This document shows, piece after piece, positions 35,178 through 43,261 of a DNA stretch of 48,113 nucleotides. The notes under the pieces are model-generated. The model was given only the letters and a program-made list of their open reading frames with translations. It had not been told where the DNA came from and did no database searches. The position numbers and the translations under genes are program-made. Numbering within the stretch: the stretch's first letter is position 1; every line of letters starts with the position of its first letter. The stretch comes from an uncultured Bacteroidales bacterium (lineage in GTDB: Bacteria > Bacteroidota > Bacteroidia > Bacteroidales > UBA932), in the NCBI GenBank assembly GCA_934675095.1, contig CAKUPC010000007.1, positions 1 through 48,113 of the forward strand, read 5' to 3'.

Positions 35178-35822
35178 CTACTTCAGCACCTCACTCAGCA
35201 GCGCCCGCAGGTCGTCGCCCTGGGGGTAGTGAACGGCCTGCATACCGTTGCGACGGGCGGCCTCGACATTGGCGGGGGAGTCGTCGATGAATAGCATCTC
35301 TGACGGCAGGATCGGTGAGTCCGGCGAGCCGGAGAGGTGTTGGATTTCCCGGATGGCGGCCTGATAGATGGCGTCTCCGGGCTTGAGAAGATGCATCTCG
35401 TAGGAGAGGAAGAGCTTTTTGAATACGCTTTCAAGCGGCAGCCCCTTGCGCTCGAACTCCTCGCGGGCGAATGGCATGCACATCGCGTTGTTGTTGCTGA
35501 GCAGGTAGAGGTCATATTCCTTGCTCAAGTCTTTGAGCAGCTGCACCTTGTAGTCGTCCATCCCGACGAGGAAATGCCGGAATGCGGCTATGACGTCTTC
35601 CCTCGTCTTGCCGGGAGCGGACATGGAAAGCACGCCGGCATAAAACTCGTCCGCCGTCAGATTTCCCTCCTCAAGTTCCATAAAGAGACCCTTCTGGTGG
35701 CACGGACCGACAAATTCCGCCACCCTTTCGAATCCGAGGTCTTCCCGGCAGGCCTTAAAGCACGCGTTCAAATCCAAATCGAGGAGCACCCCTCCCATGT
35801 CGAAGACTAAAACCTTGATCAT
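35178..35822 (-). CDS. HAD-superfamily hydrolase (subfamily IA-like phosphatase)
   Basis: 214 residues from ATG 35822 (the frame opens to 35870, but a -7 box at 35847-35840 lies inside that extension). HAD motifs: I, FDMGGVLLD with nucleophile Asp8; II, LYLLSNNN; III, the lysine of HLLKPGDAIY; IV, EMLFIDDSPANVEAA. The helical cap between motifs I and II (about residues 17-85) puts it in the YihX/haloacid-dehalogenase-like group, usually phosphatases of sugar phosphates or nucleotides. Residue +2 after the nucleophile is Gly, common in FDxGGV/FDxGNV members. Cytoplasmic. It diverges from tRNA-Gly. The substrate cannot be inferred. Confidence 0.88.
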   Translation of the reverse strand: MIKVLVFDMGGVLLDLDLNACFKACREDLGFERVAEFVGPCHQKGLFMELEEGNLTADEFYAGVLSMSAPGKTREDVIAAFRHFLVGMDDYKVQLLKDLSKEYDLYLLSNNNAMCMPFAREEFERKGLPLESVFKKLFLSYEMHLLKPGDAIYQAAIREIQHLSGSPDSPILPSEMLFIDDSPANVEAARRNGMQAVHYPQGDDLRALLSEVLK

Positions 35823-35839
35823 TTTTTCACAAATTTTTG

Positions 35840-35847
35840 CAAATATA
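35840..35847 (-). promoter_or_regulatory. -7 box of the HAD gene
   Basis: TATATTTG on the minus strand, 17 bases before ATG 35822; no clear -33 partner. It gives a very short leader and excludes the upstream start. Confidence 0.5.
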
Positions 35848-35869
35848 CTCACATTTGAAGAAAAATTCA

Positions 35870-35877
35870 TATCTTTG
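35870..35877 (+). promoter_or_regulatory. -7 box of tRNA-Gly
   Basis: TATCTTTG on the plus strand, 30 bases before the tRNA. No -33 TTTG at usual spacing. Confidence 0.5.
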
Positions 35878-35907
35878 CATTCCGTTCCTGATGCAGGGGA
35901 TGGAAAA

Positions 35908-35979
35908 GCGGGTGTAGCTCAGTGGTAGAGCATCGGCTTCCCAAGCCGAGGGCCACGAGTTCGATCCTCGCCACCCGCT
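35908..35979 (+). tRNA. tRNA-Gly (anticodon CCC)
   Basis: Acceptor GCGGGTG pairs with CACCCGC; D-arm GCTC-AGTGGTA-GAGC; anticodon arm TCGGC-TTCCCAA-GCCGA with CCC at 34-36; T-arm CGAG-TTCGATC-CTCG with an A/C mismatch at its base. No encoded CCA. A strong terminator follows at 36019. Confidence 0.95.
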
Positions 35980-36018
35980 CGAAAAACGATTGACAGATGA
36001 TTGTGTCAATGAAGGAAT

Positions 36019-36070
36019 ATATCCCCGAAGATTCACGCATCGCGTGCCGTGTCTTCGGGGATATTTTTTT
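36019..36070 (+). terminator. Terminator after tRNA-Gly
   Basis: ATATCCCCGAAGA pairs perfectly with TCTTCGGGGATAT (13 bp); the loop itself holds CACGC-ATC-GCGTG. Seven T follow within the stem end and beyond. Confidence 0.9.
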
Positions 36071-36161
36071 CCGGGGATTTTTCTTATGAACTCATGCCAC
36101 GAAGAGGGTATATTCCCGTAAAATGTCGATGAAGAATATATATAACATAATGTATATCAAT

Positions 36162-39062
36162 ATGAAGCGTTTATTTCTCATTGCGGCGACGATGATTGCC
36201 GCGCTCGTTTCATCCTCCTGCTGCCGGGAGTATGAGACAGTCAAGAACGATCCGATGCACACGCGGATTTATACGCTCGACAACGGCCTGAAGGTCTATA
36301 TGAGCGTGAACAAGGAGACCCCGAGAATCCAGACCTACATCGCCGTGAAGGTCGGCGGGAAGAACGACCCGGCTGAAACGACCGGGCTCGCGCACTACTT
36401 CGAGCACCTCATGTTCAAGGGCACCGAGCAGTTCGGAACGAGCGACTATGCGGCCGAGAAGCCTATGCTCGACGAGATTGAGAACCTTTTCGAGGTCTAT
36501 AGAAAGACGATCGACGAGGCGGAGAGGGCCGCGATTTATCATAGGATAGACTCCATCAGCTACGAGGCGTCCAAGATTGCGATTCCTAACGAATACGACA
36601 AGCTCATGTCGATGATCGGCGCCGACGGGACCAACGCATTCACCTCTACCGACGAGACCGTGTATGTCGAGAACATCCCTTCAAACCAGATTGAAAACTG
36701 GGCTAAGGTTCAGGCTGACCGCTTCCAGCACCCGGTAATCCGCGGTTTCCACACGGAGCTTGAGACGATTTACGAGGAGAAGAACATGTCCCTGACGAAG
36801 GATAACCGCAAGATGTATGAGGCTATGCTCGCGGCCCTGTTCCCGCATCATCCTTATGGCACTCAGACTGTTCTCGGCACACAGGAGCATCTGAAGAACC
36901 CGTCAATCACCAACGTGAAGGCCTATCACAAGACATGGTATGTGCCGAACAACATGGCAATCTGTCTTTCCGGAGACTTCGACCCGGACGAGATGCTGGC
37001 CGTAATCAAAAAGTATTTCGGCGGAATGCAGCCTAATCCTGAACTTCCTAAGCTTGAATTTGAGCCGGAGGCACCGATTACGACTCCGGAAATTCATGAC
37101 GTATATGGACTTGAGTCCGAGTATGTCTATCTCGCATGGAGACTGCCTGCTGCCGTTGACAAGTCTAACGACATCGCTGAAATCGCCTCTTCAATCGTAT
37201 ATAACGGCAAGGCCGGAATGCTCGACCTGAACGTGAACCAGCAGCAGAAGGTGCTGATGTCATACGGGTTCAGCAACAATATGCCTGACTACGGAATGTT
37301 CATGATGGTCGGCTACCCTAAGCAGGGACAGACTCTCGAAGAGGTACGTGACGTGCTTCTCGACCAGGTCGCGAAGCTGCGTGAGGGTGATTTCGATGAG
37401 GAACTAATAACGGCCTCAATCAACAATTTCAGGAAGAATTACATGGCAGGCCTCGAGGACAACGAGCAGAGGGCGATGAGCTATGTCGATGCCTTCATCA
37501 ACGGGGAGGACTGGGCCGACTGCGTGGGCAAGATTGACCGCTGTTCCAAGGTCACCAAGGAGGACGTCGTCGCATGGGCGAACAAGTATCTCGGAGCCGA
37601 AAGCTATGTTGAAATCAATAAGAGACAGGGAGTTGACAAAAACGTGAAGAAGATTTCCGCTCCGAAGATTACTCCTATTGTGACCAACCGTGACCGTCAG
37701 TCGGAGTTCCTTTCCGAAATTCAGAACACTGAGGTAAAGCCTATTGAACCTGTCTTCGTCGATTTCAATAAGGAAATGTCAAAGTTCGCGGCGACTGACG
37801 GAATAGACGTTCTCTACAAGAAGAATGAGACCAACGGCCTCTTCTCCCTTGAATATGTGTTCGACATCAACCGGGAGCAGGATCCTGAACTGTCTTTCGC
37901 TCTGAACTATCTTTCCTACCTCGGCACGGCTACCAAGAGCCACGACGAGATTGCGAAGGAACTCTACGACCTCGCGGCGGACTATAACTGCTATGTCGGA
38001 AACACGAGGACATATGTCACTATGGAGGGACTTGGCGAGTCTATGAAGGACGTGATGGCAATCGTCGAGGACGTGATTTACAACGCGCAGGGTGACGACG
38101 AGATTCTTGAGGGGCTCAAGGCCGATATGCTCAAGGACCGCGCCGACAGCAAGCTCAACCAGCAGAGCTGCTTCCGTGCGCTCCAGAGGTACGCGCAGCT
38201 CGGAGGCGAGGCAATCCGCAGGAGCACTCTCTCGAACGAGAGGATTCTCTCCCTTACTTCGGACGAGCTTCTTGCAAAGGTGCGCGGACTTTTCGACAAG
38301 AAACATGAGGTCGTCTATTATGGTCCGGCCTCGGAGAAGTCTCTCAAGGAGGCGCTTGCCGACGTTCACGTGAAGGACAAGGCTCTTGAGGACACGAAGA
38401 TTCAGTGGCCTGAGTATCAGGTGACCGCCGACAACTCTGTAGTGATGGCGCAGTATGACGCCAAGCAGCTCTACTACATCCAGTATTCCTGCGACGGCCG
38501 TCGGTTCACCCCTGCTCCAGAGGCGGGCATCGACCTCTACAACAGCTACTTCGGCGGCGGAATGAACAGCATTGTCTTCCAGGAGATGCGTGAGGCCCGC
38601 GGTCTTGCCTATTCCGCATGGGCGGCTCTGATTTCCCCATACTTCCATGACGGGAAGTACTACTATATGGCTTTCATCGCCACCCAGAACGACAAGATGA
38701 AGCAGGCTGTCGAGGCCTTCGACGACATCATCAACAACATTCCGGAGTCCGAGGCCGCGTTCAAGATTGCGAAGGACGCGCTCATTGCGAACCTCCGCAC
38801 TTCCCGCACCATCGGCATGGGTGTCCTGAACAGCTACATCAACTGCCGCGACCTCGGTCTTTCCGAGCCGCTTGACAAGGAAATCTTCGAGGCTCTTCAG
38901 AACATGACCCTCGAAGACGTGAAGGCCGTTCACGCCGAGTGGGTGAAGAACCGTCACTACACCTACGCCATCCTCGGCGACATCAGGGACCTCGACACGA
39001 AGTTCCTCGGCACGCTGGGACCGGTGAGGACGGTTTCTCTCGAAGAAATCTTCGGCTACTAG
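36162..39062 (+). CDS. M16-family zinc peptidase (insulinase-like), lipoprotein
   Basis: 966 residues from ATG 36162, which gives the signal MKRLFLIAATMIAALVSSSC with lipobox Cys20; in-frame ATGs at 36123 and 36150 would spoil it. The N-terminal catalytic domain has the inverted zinc motif HYFEH (His78, Glu81, His82), and the third ligand lies in TELETIYEEKNM (about residues 198-209). The second, inactive-type M16 half spans roughly 500-960, with GGGMNSIVFQEMREARGLAY carrying the Arg/Tyr substrate-binding residues. One polypeptide thus holds all four M16 domains, forming the closed chamber that degrades peptides. Outer-membrane or periplasmic. It stands between two terminators as a single gene; the physiological substrate is unknown. 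Confidence 0.93.
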   Translation: MKRLFLIAATMIAALVSSSCCREYETVKNDPMHTRIYTLDNGLKVYMSVNKETPRIQTYIAVKVGGKNDPAETTGLAHYFEHLMFKGTEQFGTSDYAAEKPMLDEIENLFEVYRKTIDEAERAAIYHRIDSISYEASKIAIPNEYDKLMSMIGADGTNAFTSTDETVYVENIPSNQIENWAKVQADRFQHPVIRGFHTELETIYEEKNMSLTKDNRKMYEAMLAALFPHHPYGTQTVLGTQEHLKNPSITNVKAYHKTWYVPNNMAICLSGDFDPDEMLAVIKKYFGGMQPNPELPKLEFEPEAPITTPEIHDVYGLESEYVYLAWRLPAAVDKSNDIAEIASSIVYNGKAGMLDLNVNQQQKVLMSYGFSNNMPDYGMFMMVGYPKQGQTLEEVRDVLLDQVAKLREGDFDEELITASINNFRKNYMAGLEDNEQRAMSYVDAFINGEDWADCVGKIDRCSKVTKEDVVAWANKYLGAESYVEINKRQGVDKNVKKISAPKITPIVTNRDRQSEFLSEIQNTEVKPIEPVFVDFNKEMSKFAATDGIDVLYKKNETNGLFSLEYVFDINREQDPELSFALNYLSYLGTATKSHDEIAKELYDLAADYNCYVGNTRTYVTMEGLGESMKDVMAIVEDVIYNAQGDDEILEGLKADMLKDRADSKLNQQSCFRALQRYAQLGGEAIRRSTLSNERILSLTSDELLAKVRGLFDKKHEVVYYGPASEKSLKEALADVHVKDKALEDTKIQWPEYQVTADNSVVMAQYDAKQLYYIQYSCDGRRFTPAPEAGIDLYNSYFGGGMNSIVFQEMREARGLAYSAWAALISPYFHDGKYYYMAFIATQNDKMKQAVEAFDDIINNIPESEAAFKIAKDALIANLRTSRTIGMGVLNSYINCRDLGLSEPLDKEIFEALQNMTLEDVKAVHAEWVKNRHYTYAILGDIRDLDTKFLGTLGPVRTVSLEEIFGY

Positions 39063-39112
39063 TATTCACCCTCTCTCTCGGCATTTTTGTTGAGGTGGTT
39101 TTATAAAATTGC

Positions 39113-39148
39113 AGGGCATTTCGCTTGTACGGAATGCCCTATTTTTTT
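39113..39148 (+). terminator. Terminator of the M16 peptidase gene
   Basis: AGGGCATT pairs with AATGCCCT (8 bp) around a 12-base loop, followed by A and seven T. The T-run overlaps the next promoter. Confidence 0.85.
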
Positions 39149-39155
39149 ACCTTTG
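39124..39155 (+). promoter_or_regulatory. mtgA promoter overlapping the preceding terminator
   Basis: CTTG at 39124-39127 (one mismatch to TTTG), 20 bases, TACCTTTG at 39148-39155. The ATG at 39165 follows after 9 bases, so the transcript would be nearly leaderless. Confidence 0.6.
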
Positions 39156-39164
39156 TAGCTACCG

Positions 39165-39824
39165 ATGAAAAAATGGAAGAAAATATTGTTTCTGCGGATT
39201 CCGCTTGGGGTCGTCGCGTTCAGTGTCGTGCTGGTCACTGTGCTGAAATATGTGCCTATACGGTGGACTCCGCTGATGCTCAAACGCTCCATCGAGTTTC
39301 GGGGCGACCCTAAATTCAGGACGCGGCAGGAATGGGTGCCGCTGGAAAAGATTTCCGGGAATATGGGAACTGCCGTAATCAGGGCCGAGGACGCCTATTT
39401 CCGTCGCCACATGGGGTTTGAGATTGACGCGATGCGGAAGATGTTTGAGGACCACAGGAAAAGGGGGACGAAAATACGCGGATGCAGCACGATATCACAG
39501 CAGACGGCGAAGAATGTCTTTACATTTTGCAGCAATACATGGGCACGGAAAGTCGTCGAGGCGTGGTGGACGGTTCTTATTGAGCTGATTTGGGGCAAGG
39601 ATCGCATTCTTGAGGTCTATCTCAACGTCGCTGAAACCGGCAGGGGACTCTATGGAGTTGAGGCCGCCTCGCAGTTCTACTACGGCCATTCCTGCGCCCG
39701 TCTCTCAGCACCCGAAGCCGCCGCTCTCACCTGCTGCCTCCCGCGCCCCCTGCGCCGCACCCCTCAATGGGTGATGGCCAGCCGTCCCGCCAAGTACCGA
39801 CGACTTCTTCGCGGCATCTCCTGA
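39165..39824 (+). CDS. mtgA: Monofunctional peptidoglycan glycosyltransferase (GT51)
   Basis: 219 residues, normal for MtgA. It polymerises lipid II into glycan strands at the inner membrane, without a transpeptidase domain. One N-terminal membrane helix (about 11-30). GT51 motifs: RAEDAYFRRHMGFE with catalytic Glu75, RGCSTISQQTAKNVF (the usual RGASTISQQ with Ala replaced by Cys), and KDRILEVYLNVAETGRGLYG. The C-terminal PRPLRRTPQ is the typical end (NP..). It has its own promoter fused to the upstream terminator and no operon partner; an acyltransferase remnant converges from the right 55 bases later. Confidence 0.95.
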   Translation: MKKWKKILFLRIPLGVVAFSVVLVTVLKYVPIRWTPLMLKRSIEFRGDPKFRTRQEWVPLEKISGNMGTAVIRAEDAYFRRHMGFEIDAMRKMFEDHRKRGTKIRGCSTISQQTAKNVFTFCSNTWARKVVEAWWTVLIELIWGKDRILEVYLNVAETGRGLYGVEAASQFYYGHSCARLSAPEAAALTCCLPRPLRRTPQWVMASRPAKYRRLLRGIS

Positions 39825-39879
39825 ACGGACTCCTCTCTAAAGCCTCGACAGAAATCGTTGGCTCCTCGATAAGAAAATG

Positions 39880-40330
39880 TTACAGTGCTTTCTTTTTCAG
39901 GAACCTTGCGGCGAGAACAGCAAGAGCCTTGGTCGGGAGGCGGCGTATGAACAGCGCATAGAGGATGTTGCCTATGTATTCGAAGAACAGCGACCATGCG
40001 GGCCCGTTGAGCGGAAACATCTCACCGTTGCCGCGGACTTCGTAGGGACCTGATGAGGCGGCGCTTGAAGAAATCGCCCGTCGTGAAGCCTTTTGCCCAC
40101 CTGTCGTCGTAGGCATATCCGAGCACGAATCCCGAGAGGATGAAGAAGAAGTCAACCGCGAGATAGCCGTGGTTGAGGAATGTGATTACCGCGTCTCCTG
40201 CAGCTAAGGCGTACCCCTCGCAGATGTGGTACCAGACTACCATCAGTGCGGCCACGCCCCTCAGTCCGTCAAGGATTTCATAATGCGGTTTGGTGTCGGC
40301 GAATCCTTCCGTCGGAGCGCTTGCTGCCAT
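39880..40330 (-). pseudogene. Acyltransferase-3 family remnant with internal deletions
   Basis: The 5' part from ATG 40330 encodes the start of a membrane acyltransferase: HYEILDGLRGVAALMVVWYH, FFFILSGFVLGYAYDDRW, FFKRRLIR. Near 40045-40053 the frame shifts and jumps to EVRGNGEMFPLNGPAWSLFF, a segment that in full-length relatives lies some tens of residues later. After LPTKALAVL it runs at once into ARFLKKKAL and stop, resembling the family's C-terminal end. Full-length members have about 370-390 residues and about ten membrane helices; fewer than 150 codons remain. This points to two deletions and a frame change. Intact enzymes O-acylate cell-surface sugars. It lies convergent to mtgA. Deletion borders are judged from memory of the family. 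Confidence 0.8.
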
Positions 40331-40525
40331 TGTCGTGATGTTTTGAATGAATGAAACGCGAAGATACGCATAAAATGTCCAATATATCTGAAAAATTGTC
40401 AGATTGGTAACATTTTTCATCAAATGGCACGGGTTATGTCACATTTTTGTCTGTTCGGCATCTAATAAAGCCGAAAATGTTCTTTTCGTTTTGGGAGAAC
40501 TGAAAATTTGTGTGCATAAAGATAT

Positions 40526-41338
40526 ATGACGAAGTCGCTGAAATACATTGTTGCATTGTTCGGTCTTATGGCCTGCGCTGCGTGTTTCCGTGTCTCCGCA
40601 CAGCCGTCGGAGCTGCGGAAGGGCGATTTTATGCATATATATACCCTTGAAACAGAGCTTGTTGCTCCTGCCGGGGTTTCAATGCTTGACAATCGGATGA
40701 CCGGCGGATGCGCCTACATCGACTGGCTGCACCGCCCTAAGAAAGCCGGCTTCATCGACGAACTTCTCGGTCCGATAGGACAGGTTAAGAACGGCCCCTA
40801 CGCCGAGTGGACCACAAAAATCGCATATCTTTCAGTCACGGGAAGCATGAAGTTCCAGTCTTCGCCCCTGCTGAGCGACACATGGAAGCTCTACCGTTCG
40901 ACATACGACCGCTATGATTTCATACTCGGTCAGGAAGCCAGCAGGACCGTGACTTTCAGGCTCTCCGGCTCCTATTCCATGACGGGGATAAAAGTCTTTG
41001 ACACTCCGAAGATTGCGCACTGCTACAATGTCGGTGTCAGGCCTGAGCTTGTCCTGAACCGGATTGACTGGGGCGGGAACGGCAATTCTTCCCTGACGCT
41101 TTCCGCGCTTGCCGGCCCGGAACTCGGCGTGCTTTTCAGCATTGACAACTGGATTCTCCAGACACGCTTCTACGCCGGAGTCTCCGCCGCCGCCCGCATC
41201 GACTACAGCATCTCCGACCGTTTCTGCCTCTATTTCGAGCCGCGCCTTTCCTACGTGCCCTACACCCTCCGCCAGTTTTCCGGCAACCTCTTCGGCTCTC
41301 TTGCCCGCCTGAACCTCGGTCTCCGTATTTCTTTCTGA
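40526..41338 (+). CDS. Predicted outer-membrane beta-barrel protein, unknown
   Basis: 270 residues. A signal peptide (about 1-25, ending VSAQ) is followed by alternating polar/hydrophobic strands typical of a small outer-membrane barrel: TKIAYLSVTGSMKF, SRTVTFRLSGSYSM, SSLTLSALAGPELGVLFS, RFYAGVSAAARIDYSI. It ends LNLGLRISF; a terminal Phe is the usual insertion signal for outer-membrane barrels. The family is not recognised; DUF3316-type proteins have a similar plan, but I cannot confirm this. The stop lies 4 bases from the stop of the converging CAP-domain gene, with no terminator between. Single gene; function unknown. Confidence 0.72.
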   Translation: MTKSLKYIVALFGLMACAACFRVSAQPSELRKGDFMHIYTLETELVAPAGVSMLDNRMTGGCAYIDWLHRPKKAGFIDELLGPIGQVKNGPYAEWTTKIAYLSVTGSMKFQSSPLLSDTWKLYRSTYDRYDFILGQEASRTVTFRLSGSYSMTGIKVFDTPKIAHCYNVGVRPELVLNRIDWGGNGNSSLTLSALAGPELGVLFSIDNWILQTRFYAGVSAAARIDYSISDRFCLYFEPRLSYVPYTLRQFSGNLFGSLARLNLGLRISF

Positions 41339-41342
41339 CCTG

Positions 41343-41933
41343 CTACTCCGCGACGGTGAGCGTGACGCTTATGGCGCTGTTGAGCCGGAGGGTGTAGGTG
41401 TTGCCGTCGCGGGTCATGTAGGCCGGGTCGATAGGCATATAGGACTCGATGCCCTCGCTGTTTTCCAGAATGAGATAGGCCCGGAGCATGGACTCGAGGT
41501 CGGGGAAATCAAGGCTTCCGGTGCTGCTCTTTGCCGAAAGGATTGCTCCCGCCGCGGCGAACATCTGTCCCCAGTGGTTGCGGCCGGCGTTTATGAATCC
41601 GACGCCAATGTAGGCGAACTGCGGGTTCAGTATGTTCGCGCGGTGGCCGGTGCTGTTCATCCATGCGTCCATGACGGCCTCAGGGGTCTGCTGGCACATG
41701 GCAATGTTCTCGCCTAACTTCCTGTTCTGACGGAATGACTTGTCAAGAACGGAAAAGCATGACTGGCCGTCCGGTCTTGTGTGGCTGTAGAACTTCGTCA
41801 GTTCCTCGGCGCGGATGTCCATCGCCTTCTGGAGATTCGCTGTCATGGAAAGCGGATATGCGTGATTCCTGTAGCGCTCGATGTTGACTATGCGAAGCAC
41901 CTCCCAGTCGGCGGGGTTGACGGAAATCCTGTC
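41343..41933 (-). pseudogene. CAP/SCP-domain part cut off by an in-frame TAA
   Basis: This is the same reading frame as the gene upstream (41934-43172), directly after its stop codon. The 196 codons encode DRISVNPADWEVLRIVNIER, then a full CAP domain: AEELTKFYSHTRPDGQSCFS, LGENIAMCQQTPEAVMDAWM, NSTGHRANILNPQFAYIGVGF, keeping the family's two histidines and glutamate. The first CAP helix (ADWEVLRIVNIER) begins only eight codons past the stop, and no signal peptide precedes it. A GTG at 41900 is the best in-frame start but would remove most of that helix. So this is best read as the 3' part of one secreted protein broken by a nonsense codon. CAP proteins are secreted; bacterial roles are unclear. 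Confidence 0.75.
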
Positions 41934-43172
41934 TTAAGGCAGGGAACGGCTTATGGACGGGATTGCGTTGCAGCAGCGGAGCTCCCGCTCCTTACCTCCG
42001 AGGCTGAGCTTCAGCCACGCTACCATCTTGCCGTCCTTGCCGAACATCTCCGCGTCAGTTTTGGTGAAGGAGGTGCAGGTGATTTTGGAACCGTTCTTCG
42101 CGCTTTCGCGTGCAACGTCCAGCACATCGGCTTCCGTCGTGGCATTCGTCATTGCCATCGCATCCACGGCTCGGGACGCGAGAATGATGTCCATGTCGAG
42201 CTTTGCGTCCGTCTTGTCGCCGGCCACGGGAAGTATCTTGAGTATGCCCTTTATGTTGTCCTTCGCGTTTCCGTTGCTGAGCAGCAGGTCTCCCTTGATT
42301 TCACCGTGGTCTCTGACAGTCGGAGCCTTATAGACGGCATCGTCGTTCCACTTTACCTGCGTGCCTCCGGTGGCAGCCGAGCTCACGGCTCGCAGCAGTT
42401 CTTCCTTTGTTGTCTTTGCTGTGCAGATGAAATTCTTCAGGATGTCCTGCATCGCGGCCTTGTCTTCGTACAGCTCGCGTCCGCCGGGGACATCCTGCAA
42501 TGCGGGAATACGGGAACTGAAGCGGTAGCCATCGACAGTCACCCCTTTCACGGTCACTCCGACGCCCAACTTGACGCTGCCGGCCTTCGTATAGCTTGCT
42601 CTCATCTTTCCGAACTGGCTCGCCCCGTATGACGGCCAGACGGACGACCCTGCCGGGAGACTGCTCTTCAGATAGTCGATTATGTCTTCCTTTTCCGTGG
42701 CGTTTGACGCGGGAAATTCATCCGACAGTTCTTTCAGCTGTTTCTTGAGCCTGTACTCCGGCGTGTCCGGCTCTCCTCCGACCATTTTCCATGTAAATTC
42801 CACGACTATTTCCTTGTTGCTGCCCCTGACAACCCTGGCAGGCTCGCCGTTGACCGTCGCGGTGATGTTGTTGATGCCGGTGAATTTCTTTTCGAGCCCC
42901 TCCCTGATTCCGATGTTCACGACAATAGTGTAGTCGTTGCCCTGAATCACCGTGAGATCATCAGAAAAATATCCTTTCCACACGGTCTTCACCACCTTCG
43001 TGCTGGCTCCGGCAGACAGCGTCGGCTTATAGTCAGGCTTTACTCCGACCTGCGGAGGTGTGACGCTGAGCCTTACGATGCTGACAATATTGCCGGCCGA
43101 TGCGGGCAGGGAGAGAAAAATAAGGGCGGCGAGAATGGCCTGTAGCCTGCGGAGAAACTTGTTCATGTTCAT
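41934..43172 (-). CDS. Secreted protein of unknown function, N-terminal part of a CAP-domain protein
   Basis: 412 residues from ATG 43172 (ATG 43166 equally possible; the frame opens to 43205 without better support). Signal peptide ends at SLPASAG. The mature part has beta-rich segments (SIVRLSVTPPQVGVKP, TATVNGEPARVVRGSNKEIV) and a helical middle part. The family is not recognised. It stops at TAA 41934-41936 just after AIPSISRSLP; eight codons later the same frame begins a CAP domain (see 41343-41933). If the stop is real this protein is truncated and may or may not still work. It follows the GH fusion gene by 89 bases, with an inverted repeat between, so it may be a separate unit. Confidence 0.65.
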   Translation of the reverse strand: MNMNKFLRRLQAILAALIFLSLPASAGNIVSIVRLSVTPPQVGVKPDYKPTLSAGASTKVVKTVWKGYFSDDLTVIQGNDYTIVVNIGIREGLEKKFTGINNITATVNGEPARVVRGSNKEIVVEFTWKMVGGEPDTPEYRLKKQLKELSDEFPASNATEKEDIIDYLKSSLPAGSSVWPSYGASQFGKMRASYTKAGSVKLGVGVTVKGVTVDGYRFSSRIPALQDVPGGRELYEDKAAMQDILKNFICTAKTTKEELLRAVSSAATGGTQVKWNDDAVYKAPTVRDHGEIKGDLLLSNGNAKDNIKGILKILPVAGDKTDAKLDMDIILASRAVDAMAMTNATTEADVLDVARESAKNGSKITCTSFTKTDAEMFGKDGKMVAWLKLSLGGKERELRCCNAIPSISRSLP

Positions 43173-43185
43173 AAAATTATACAGT

Positions 43186-43237
43186 TTTCGCCATGACGAT
43201 GACACCTCTCTGCGGAAATGTCAATGGCATGGCGAAA
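43186..43237. repeat. Inverted repeat upstream of the split CAP gene
   Basis: TTTCGCCATG (43186-43195) pairs perfectly with CATGGCGAAA (43228-43237); GACA and TGTC can pair inside. No T-run follows on either strand. It may be the end hairpin of the GH fusion transcript, a leader structure, or an operator. Confidence 0.6.
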
Positions 43238-43261
43238 TTACGAATAAAATCTGAAACGGCT

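Noticed and set aside
37779..38957. 392-codon minus-strand frame opposite the M16 peptidase
   Set aside because: Leu/Val/His-rich shadow frame; the plus strand encodes an intact M16 protein.
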